12,362 nucleotides of DNA from an uncultured Prevotellaceae bacterium (GTDB lineage: Bacteria > Bacteroidota > Bacteroidia > Bacteroidales > Bacteroidaceae), in NCBI GenBank assembly GCA_902775075.1, contig CACYKX010000081.1, positions 1 to 12,362 on the forward strand. The letters are read 5' to 3'. Below, piece by piece: positions 7,392 through 12,362 of this stretch. Position 1 is the stretch's first letter; each line of letters starts with the position of its first letter. The notes beneath the pieces were generated by a model. That model was not told the origin of the DNA. It saw nothing but the letters and a program-made list of their open reading frames with translations, and ran no database searches. Made by a program: the position numbers and the translations under genes.

Positions 7392-7988
7392 ATGAAAGAG
7401 GCTGCCACTACAATACGTGATATTGCTCGCGAACTTGCGAGAAAATATAGTACGATGACTTATGAGGAACTAGATACTTTGGAAAGTATTCTTGTACCCA
7501 TGAAGTTTACTAAGGGTGAGATGATTCTTAAAGAAGGGGATATCTGTGATAGTATTTATTATATAGAACGTGGACTTGTTCGCCAATTCTATTATAAGAA
7601 TAATAAGGAAGTAACGGAGCATCTTGGTGAAGATCATACTATCTTTATGTGTATTGAAAGCCTCTTTAAGGAGGAGCCTACTAAATTGCAGGTTGAGGCG
7701 TTGGAACCAACCTTGGTGTTCGCTCTGCCTAAGAAGCGCTTGGAGGAAGAGGCCATGCGTAATATCAATATTCAGATGCTATATCGTAAGATCCTAGAAG
7801 AGAGCTTGATTATTTCTCAGGTGCATGCGGATCTCGTAAGATTTGAGAGCGCCCAGAATCGTTATAAGAAGATGTGTGAACTTAATCCGCAGGTTGTTTT
7901 GCGTGCTCCTCTTAATTATATAGCTAATTATTTACAGATGTCGCCTGAGACTTTAAGTAGAGTTAGAACTGCAGTTTTAAATGAATAA
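7392..7988 (+). CDS. Crp/Fnr-family transcriptional regulator
   Basis: This 198-residue protein has the Crp/Fnr layout. The N-terminal effector-binding beta-roll spans about residues 35-115 (KGEMILKEGD, then IYYIERGLVRQFYY). A dimerisation helix follows near 120-155, and a helix-turn-helix lies at the C-terminus (172-198, with YIANYLQMSPETLSRVR). The recognition helix would be the part with PETLSRVR. The segment matching the cyclic-nucleotide phosphate cassette (LFKEEPTKLQVEA, about 91-103) lacks the Arg-Ser/Thr-Ala of true cAMP receptors, and no Fnr-type cysteine cluster is seen, so the ligand is unknown and need not be cAMP. It sits 69 bp after lepA, either in the same transcript or with its own weak promoter; TAAATTTC at 7356-7363 is one base from the -7 consensus. 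Convergent ligase genes lie downstream, and nothing shows they are its targets. Confidence 0.9.
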   Translation: MKEAATTIRDIARELARKYSTMTYEELDTLESILVPMKFTKGEMILKEGDICDSIYYIERGLVRQFYYKNNKEVTEHLGEDHTIFMCIESLFKEEPTKLQVEALEPTLVFALPKKRLEEEAMRNINIQMLYRKILEESLIISQVHADLVRFESAQNRYKKMCELNPQVVLRAPLNYIANYLQMSPETLSRVRTAVLNE

Positions 7989-7990
7989 TA

Positions 7991-8025
7991 AAAAGAGGGC
8001 ACTTCAAATTGAAGTGCCCTCTTTT
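7991..8025. terminator. Strong bidirectional intrinsic terminator
   Basis: Fifteen perfect base pairs join 7991-8005 and 8011-8025 around a 5-nt AAATT loop, with a GC-rich core (GAGGGCACTTC) and A/T ends. On the plus strand it starts two bases after the regulator stop and gives CTTTTATATTT. On the minus strand it gives CTTTTTATTATT. It should end both the regulator transcript and the convergent ligase operon. Confidence 0.9.
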
Positions 8026-8043
8026 ATATTTCTCATTCTATAT

Positions 8044-8059
8044 AACTTCTATAGAAGTT
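8044..8059. other. 16-bp palindrome AACTTCTATAGAAGTT
   Basis: The sequence is a perfect palindrome. On the plus strand GTTTTCTTT follows, so it could act as a weak back-up terminator for the regulator transcript. On the minus strand it lies in the 3' region of the ligase operon. As a perfect dyad it could also bind a protein. Confidence 0.45.
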
Positions 8060-8068
8060 GTTTTCTTT

Positions 8069-8099
8069 GAGGACATATCGCGTGGATATGATATGCCTC
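8069..8099 (-). other. Imperfect hairpin right after the ligase operon
   Basis: CATATC (8074-8079) pairs with GATATG (8085-8090) around GCGTG, and GAGG (8069-8072) pairs with CCTC (8096-8099) outside a bulge. It begins nine bases beyond the stop codon of the second ligase gene. There is no T run, so it is more likely an RNA 3'-end structure than a terminator. Confidence 0.35.
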
Positions 8100-8107
8100 T
8101 TGATAAA

Positions 8108-9778
8108 TTAGTTCGCGTTAGTCTGATATAGGTAACGCTTAATACTCTTCTTTGGTGTCTTCTCGAATTCCTCCTCTTGAATTCTGATTTCACTTACTTT
8201 ACTATAACCAGGAATCATAGAATTAAGTGCTACACGGTTCTGTTCCATTACGTTGGTTAAATCCTCTGTGCTTAGTCCCAATACCTTTACTTCGTCATAG
8301 TCTGGGTGAACAAGACCAATTAATTTCTGGCCTTCCTGAATAACAATACTCTCATTGACCATTGCCAAGGAATTTAGTTTGTCTTCGATTTCTTCAGGAT
8401 AGATGTTTTGTCCGTTAGCACCTAAAAGCATAGTCTTGGAACGTCCCTTAATGAAAACATTACCATCACCATCCATTGTACCAAGGTCTCCAGTATGCAA
8501 CCAGCCATCTTTATCAATGCTCTTGGCGGTTGCTTCCTCATTCTTATAATAACCTAACATAACATTTGGTCCCTTACAAAGAATCTCTCCTGGTATGTTT
8601 TCTGGATCTTGACTGTCAATACGTACTTTCATATGAAGAGCAGCACGACCACAAGAACCTGGTATGAAATCATGATAATCAGCATAACAGATGATAGGAC
8701 CACATTCTGTAGCACCATAACCTACTGTATAAGGAAAATCTATACGATGCATAAAATGTTCTACCTCCTGATTGAAAGCTGCACCTCCAATGATTACCTC
8801 ATATACATTACCGCCGAAGGCCTTGTACATCTGCTCTCCAATTTTTTCTCTTACCTTTTTGGCAATTACAGGCATGTGAAGAAGCATACGCATACGATTG
8901 TTCTGAATCTTTGGGAAGATCTTCTTACGTACAATCTTTTCAATGACCAATGGTACAGCAATAATGATGACTGGTTTTATGTCTGCAAAGGCCTGTGCTA
9001 TAATAGCAGGACTTGGTACACGGGTGAGATAGTAGATATGGCAACCTTTGATAAATTCATAGATGAATTCAAAAGCCATGCCATACATGTGTGCCATAGG
9101 AAGAATGCTCAATGTGTTATCTCCTTTGTGTATACGTTTAGACAATACGCTATCCGCAAAGTCTGCGTTACTCCACAAAGAACGGTATGGGAGCATTACA
9201 CCTTTAGAAAAACCAGTAGTTCCACTTGTATAATTGATGAGAGCTAACTTGTCAGGATTCTCTTCATGGTAATAGCTTACATGTTCTTTACGGAAATATT
9301 TTGGATATTTCTTTCCGAACATTTCGTTGAGGTGCTCTCGAGCATACGTTAATTTGTCAGTACGACTTACAACCAATGAATAGTCAGGAATGTAGATGAT
9401 ACCTTCCAGTCCTGGCATCTTTGTTGCATCTACTTGTGTTGCTACTACATCGCCCACGAATAATAATTTGGCATCACTATGGTTTACGATGTTGTGGATC
9501 TGCTCGGGAAGGAACTCATGTAATATTGGTACAGCGATTGCACCATAGGTAAGTGTAGCAAGAAATGCACATGCCCACGCAGCACTGTTACGACCGCAAA
9601 GGGCAATTTTGTCGCCTCTCTTTACACCTGCATCCTCGAACATAATATGTAACTTCTCGATCTTTCGGGCCACATCATGATATTGAAGTGTAGTTCCCTT
9701 GTAATCGGTCAAAGCATCAAGATCCCAATGCTCTTTGATGCTTTTTTCTATTAATGCGTTAAAACTAGGAATTTCCAT
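8108..9778 (-). CDS. Acyl-CoA ligase, AMP-binding family (second of tandem pair)
   Basis: This is a 556-residue member of the adenylate-forming (ANL) superfamily, probably a long-chain fatty-acid--CoA ligase. It would activate a carboxylic acid with ATP to an acyl-AMP and pass it to CoA. Motifs seen are the phosphate loop TSGTTGFSKG (184-193), GYGATE (A5), the hinge region HTGDLG, FIKGRSKTMLLGANGQNIYP (A8), and the C-terminal TPKKSIKRYLY with Lys547 as the likely catalytic lysine. No signal peptide or clear membrane segment is seen. The frame runs back to a GTG at 9790, but ATG 9778 matches the start of the paralogue next door (MEIPSF against MDNIPSF) and lies one nucleotide after that gene's stop, which points to coupled translation. 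Identity to the paralogue is about two-thirds by eye. The substrate cannot be read from the sequence. Confidence 0.92.
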   Translation of the reverse strand: MEIPSFNALIEKSIKEHWDLDALTDYKGTTLQYHDVARKIEKLHIMFEDAGVKRGDKIALCGRNSAAWACAFLATLTYGAIAVPILHEFLPEQIHNIVNHSDAKLLFVGDVVATQVDATKMPGLEGIIYIPDYSLVVSRTDKLTYAREHLNEMFGKKYPKYFRKEHVSYYHEENPDKLALINYTSGTTGFSKGVMLPYRSLWSNADFADSVLSKRIHKGDNTLSILPMAHMYGMAFEFIYEFIKGCHIYYLTRVPSPAIIAQAFADIKPVIIIAVPLVIEKIVRKKIFPKIQNNRMRMLLHMPVIAKKVREKIGEQMYKAFGGNVYEVIIGGAAFNQEVEHFMHRIDFPYTVGYGATECGPIICYADYHDFIPGSCGRAALHMKVRIDSQDPENIPGEILCKGPNVMLGYYKNEEATAKSIDKDGWLHTGDLGTMDGDGNVFIKGRSKTMLLGANGQNIYPEEIEDKLNSLAMVNESIVIQEGQKLIGLVHPDYDEVKVLGLSTEDLTNVMEQNRVALNSMIPGYSKVSEIRIQEEEFEKTPKKSIKRYLYQTNAN

Positions 9779-9779
9779 A

Positions 9780-11447
9780 TTAAACTGCACTTTGGTATAA
9801 ATATCTCTTAATAGATTTTTTCGGAGTTTTTTCGAATTCTTTATCGTGAAGGACTATCTTTGAAATCTTACAGAAAGAAGGTAACTGAGTGTTTAACTCG
9901 TTGCGGTTCTGTTCCATAATGCTTTCCAAGTCGTCATCGGTGAAGCCTAATGATTCTGCTTCTTCTTTGTCAGGATGCACTAAACCTACCAGCTTGTCAT
10001 CTTTCTGGATGATAATACATTCGTTTACCATAGCCATGGAATTGAGTTTGTCTTCGATCTCTTCAGGGAATACATTCTGACCGTTAGCTCCTAAGAGCAT
10101 GTTCTTAATACGACCATTAATAAATACATGCCCATCTTTGCTCATGGTGCCTAAGTCACCAGTATGGAACCATCCATTTTCGTCGATTACAGCCTTGGTA
10201 GCTTGCTCGTTCTTGTAATAGCCATCCATCACGTTTATGCCACGTGTGACAATTTCTCCAGGAATATTTTCTGGGTCATTGCTCAAAATCTTTACGTCCA
10301 TGTGTTTGATAGCTGTTCCACAAGATCCTGGTACAAAATCTTTCCAATCACTATATGTAATCATAGGGCCTGTCTCTGTGGTACCGTAACCAATAGTAAT
10401 AGGGAAACCGATGCTCACAAAGAAGGCTTCTATCTCCTTGTTTAGTCCTGCTCCACCCACTAAGATCTCGTAAGCATTACCTCCGAATTCCTTCTTTACT
10501 AATTCGCATATTCTTTCCTTGATTTTCTCCTTGATAATAGGCATGTTCATCAAGAGCTTTACGCGATTGTTTTGGATGAGAGGGAATATCTTCTTTCGGA
10601 CAATTTTCTCAACGATAAGTGGTACAGATATAATAATTGCAGGATGGATTTCTGAGAAAGCCTGCTGTATTAGAGTCGGACTAGGAAGGCGTGTGAGGAA
10701 GAAGATATGATTACCTGCACAGAATTCAATGATAAACTCTACCTGAAGTCCGTACATATGTGCCATAGGCAAAATACTTAGTACATTGCTTCCTGATTTT
10801 ATATGGCGCATGATAGCATCGTTCAGTCCATCTAAGTTACCCCATAATACGCGATAGGGTAGCATTACTCCCTTTGAGAATCCTGTTGTTCCACTGGTGT
10901 AGTTTATCATAGCTAAATCATCGCTCTTGTCTTTGAAGTAGCTAACGTGCTCTTTGCGGAAATATTTTGGATATTTTTTTCCAAATATTTCGTTGAGATG
11001 TTCACGAGCATATGTCAACTTCTCAGTACGTGAAATAACCAAACTGTTATCTGGAATATAGATGATGCCTTCAAGATTAGGCATTTCATCAGGGTTAATC
11101 TGAGTAGCTACGACATCTCCGACAAAGAGTAACTTTGCTTCGCTATGATTTACGATGTTATGTATTTGTTCTGGTGTGAACTCATTTTGGATAGGCACTA
11201 CCACCGCACCCCATGTTAGGGTTGCGAGAAAGGCTACTGCCCAATTTGAACTGTTTCGTCCACAGAGTGCTATTTTGTCACCCTGCTGAACTCCTGAGTT
11301 CTCGAACATAATATGAAGCTTCTCGATCTTGCGAGCAACATCATGATATTGTAAGGTACTCCCTTTATAATCCGTAAGGGCATCTTTGTCCCAATTCTTT
11401 ATGATGCTTTGTTCGATAAATGAGTTAAAGCTTGGTATATTATCCAT
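9780..11447 (-). CDS. Acyl-CoA ligase, AMP-binding family (first of tandem pair)
   Basis: This 555-residue ANL-superfamily enzyme is a close paralogue of the gene that follows it and is also probably a long-chain fatty-acid--CoA ligase. Its motifs are TSGTTGFSKG (184-193), GYGTTE (353-358), TGD (429-431), FINGRIKNMLLGANGQNVFP (443-460) and TPKKSIKRYLY with Lys547. A linker, KLTYAREHLNE-FGKKYP-KYFRKEHVSY (143-170), is almost identical in both copies and is not a general motif of the superfamily. A longer reading starts at ATG 11495, but that codon lies inside the promoter, between the -33 and -7 elements. ATG 11447 gives the same N-terminus as the paralogue and is chosen. The two genes form an operon with this one first. 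In gut Bacteroidales full beta-oxidation is usually absent, so a role in fatty-acid recycling rather than breakdown is an inference. Confidence 0.92.
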   Translation of the reverse strand: MDNIPSFNSFIEQSIIKNWDKDALTDYKGSTLQYHDVARKIEKLHIMFENSGVQQGDKIALCGRNSSNWAVAFLATLTWGAVVVPIQNEFTPEQIHNIVNHSEAKLLFVGDVVATQINPDEMPNLEGIIYIPDNSLVISRTEKLTYAREHLNEIFGKKYPKYFRKEHVSYFKDKSDDLAMINYTSGTTGFSKGVMLPYRVLWGNLDGLNDAIMRHIKSGSNVLSILPMAHMYGLQVEFIIEFCAGNHIFFLTRLPSPTLIQQAFSEIHPAIIISVPLIVEKIVRKKIFPLIQNNRVKLLMNMPIIKEKIKERICELVKKEFGGNAYEILVGGAGLNKEIEAFFVSIGFPITIGYGTTETGPMITYSDWKDFVPGSCGTAIKHMDVKILSNDPENIPGEIVTRGINVMDGYYKNEQATKAVIDENGWFHTGDLGTMSKDGHVFINGRIKNMLLGANGQNVFPEEIEDKLNSMAMVNECIIIQKDDKLVGLVHPDKEEAESLGFTDDDLESIMEQNRNELNTQLPSFCKISKIVLHDKEFEKTPKKSIKRYLYQSAV

Positions 11448-11513
11448 TGCACAATATTTCAAATTTTGCGCAAAGGTACAATGAATTTTGCACATTTCAA
11501 AATCTTTTGTGCA
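11445..11513 (-). repeat. Four spaced TGNGCAA-type repeats over the ligase promoter
   Basis: Read on the minus strand, TGCACAAAA (from 11513), TGTGCAAAA (from 11494), TGCGCAAAA (from 11472) and TGTGCAATG (from 11453) repeat at steps of 19, 22 and 19 bp, about two helical turns. The first lies upstream of the -33 element, the second between -33 and -7, the third at the transcription start, where TTTGCGCAAA is also a 10-bp palindrome, and the fourth just at the start codon. A longer partial repeat, TTTGAAAT followed shortly by GTGCAA, occurs twice. Such an array looks like an operator, but the regulator is unknown, and AT-rich DNA can produce similar patterns by chance. Confidence 0.4.
11471..11501 (-). 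promoter_or_regulatory. Bacteroidetes-type promoter for the ligase operon
   Basis: On the minus strand TTTG (11501-11498) is followed after exactly 19 bp by TACCTTTG (11478-11471), a full match to the -33/-7 consensus. The predicted transcript begins near 11465, giving a leader of about 18 nt before ATG 11447. Confidence 0.8.
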
Positions 11514-11554
11514 GTTTTTTGCTTCAAGCGGTAACTTTTTTGTAATTCTTACTT

Positions 11555-11602
11555 TCTACGTAGAGGAAGAGGGACGCGAATTGTTCTAAAAATGGATTTT
11601 TA
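11555..11602. other. Gap after the permease gene: two small palindromes, no firm terminator
   Basis: TCTACGTAGA (11555-11564) is a 10-bp palindrome, and TAAAAAT/ATTTTTA (11587-11593 with 11596-11602) is a weak A/T stem with a two-base loop. Neither makes a convincing terminator for the permease gene that ends at 11640. Read-through into the ligase operon is therefore possible. Nothing else is recognised between 11514 and 11639. Confidence 0.3.
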
Positions 11603-11639
11603 AGTTCAGAATCTTACATTGAATATTCGAGTGTTCTAT

Positions 11640-12362
11640 TTATTCGTATCTCATACTTTTTGAAGGATGGATATGAGAAATCAAATAGCTTGGAGCAATC
11701 AACATGAGAACACTAATGATTAGTGTTGCGATATTTAATGCTATGATGAAATACCAATTGAATTCTACAGGTACGGTACTTACATAGTAGGTCTGTGCGT
11801 CCAATTTAATGATACCGGTATATTTCTGTAGCATCAGTAATGCTATAGCTAAGATGTCACCGATGATCATTCCGCGACCTATTATAAATACAGCAAACCA
11901 GAGGAATGTCTTGCGGATGGTCTTATTCCTAGCTCCTAGTGCTTTCAAGATTCCTATCATATTTGTACGTTCTAAGATGATAATAAGTAGTCCTGAGATC
12001 ATTGTCACTCCGGCTACTGCCAACATAAGTCCTAAGATAATCCACACATTCAAATCTAAAAGATTCAACCATGAAAATATACTAGGATTTATTTCCTTTA
12101 TGGTTGCACTAGAGTAGGTTTCTCCATAATGGTCTGTCTGCCTATTTATCTTATTTGTAAAATATTGAGCGGTTTCATTAAGTCGATTAAAGTCTTTTAC
12201 CGTGATTTCTGCTCCACTTGTTTGATCTTCGTACCAGCCATTCAACTTTATAGCAGTATATAGGTCGGTAAAACATATGATTTCATCATATTTCTTCAGG
12301 TTGGTTTGGTAGATACCTTGTATGGTAAATCTTCGAGTACGAATACCATTATTATCGTCGAT
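11640..12362 (-). CDS. FtsX-like ABC transporter permease, LolC/LolE or MacB type (5' end missing)
   Basis: These are the C-terminal 240 residues of an inner-membrane ABC permease with the FtsX domain. The frame is open to the window edge, so the TTG at 12245 is only an internal codon and the true start lies outside. The visible N-terminal part (RTRRFTIQGIYQTNLKKYDE) is the end of the large periplasmic domain. After it come a first membrane segment (about LNVWIILGLMLAVAGVTMIS), the conserved cytoplasmic coupling loop ERTNMIGILKALGARNKTIRK, then two more hydrophobic segments and a short basic tail ending SKSMRYE. This order is typical of lipoprotein-releasing LolC/LolE proteins and their Bacteroidetes relatives. 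The ATPase partner is not in view. Assignment to FtsX-type permeases is firm; the lipoprotein-export role is an inference from resemblance. Confidence 0.88.
   Translation of the reverse strand: MDDNNGIRTRRFTIQGIYQTNLKKYDEIICFTDLYTAIKLNGWYEDQTSGAEITVKDFNRLNETAQYFTNKINRQTDHYGETYSSATIKEINPSIFSWLNLLDLNVWIILGLMLAVAGVTMISGLLIIILERTNMIGILKALGARNKTIRKTFLWFAVFIIGRGMIIGDILAIALLMLQKYTGIIKLDAQTYYVSTVPVEFNWYFIIALNIATLIISVLMLIAPSYLISHIHPSKSMRYE

Noticed and set aside
8609..9247. A 212-codon open frame on the plus strand, antisense to the second ligase gene
   Set aside because: It lies wholly opposite a gene with intact family motifs, its translation is low in complexity and rich in Thr, Tyr and His, and it has no promoter or known domain.
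9779..9790. A GTG start for the second ligase that overlaps the first gene
   Set aside because: ATG 9778 matches the paralogue's N-terminus and is placed ideally after the upstream stop codon.
11448..11495. An N-terminal extension of the first ligase from ATG 11495
   Set aside because: The codon lies between the -33 and -7 elements and would not be transcribed from this promoter; the paralogue has no such extension.

Overview
The window is chromosomal housekeeping DNA from a member of the Bacteroidota, most likely Bacteroidales and probably Prevotella-like. The evidence is AT-rich intergenic DNA, promoters of the Bacteroidetes type (TTTG, about 19 bp, TAnnTTTG), almost no Shine-Dalgarno sequences, a YebC protein that begins MGRAFEYRKATK as in Bacteroidetes, an 820-residue PheT without an adjacent pheS, and a short lipoprotein of Bacteroidetes style. 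The genus is an inference; no rRNA or other marker is present.

Layout, left to right. (1) The 3' part of a COG2509-type FAD-dependent oxidoreductase (+), ending in a perfect inverted repeat that overlaps its stop codon. (2) A 291-bp gap with a doubtful 36-codon minus-strand ORF and a clear promoter. (3) pheT and yebC (+), 42 bp apart and probably one transcript. (4) A terminator and a cluster of inverted repeats, then a small lipoprotein gene on the minus strand. (5) A divergent promoter region leading into lepA (+), followed 69 bp later by a Crp/Fnr-like regulator (+) that carries an unusually good Shine-Dalgarno sequence. (6) A strong bidirectional terminator with two further hairpins. (7) Two tandem paralogous acyl-CoA ligase genes (-), one nucleotide apart, driven by one good promoter that lies among four spaced TGNGCAA repeats. 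(8) The 3' end of an FtsX/LolC-type ABC permease (-), cut by the window edge.

Three genes serve translation: PheT charges tRNA-Phe, YebC is a ribosome-associated factor, and LepA/EF4 is a translational GTPase. The ligase pair activates carboxylic acids, probably fatty acids. The permease resembles lipoprotein-export or MacB-type transporters.

I saw no phage, insertion sequence, CRISPR array, toxin-antitoxin pair, defence system or RNA gene, and nothing I would call a new biological system. The items most worth a second look are the repeats in the ligase promoter, the strong Shine-Dalgarno before the Crp-like gene, and the diverged ligase pair.
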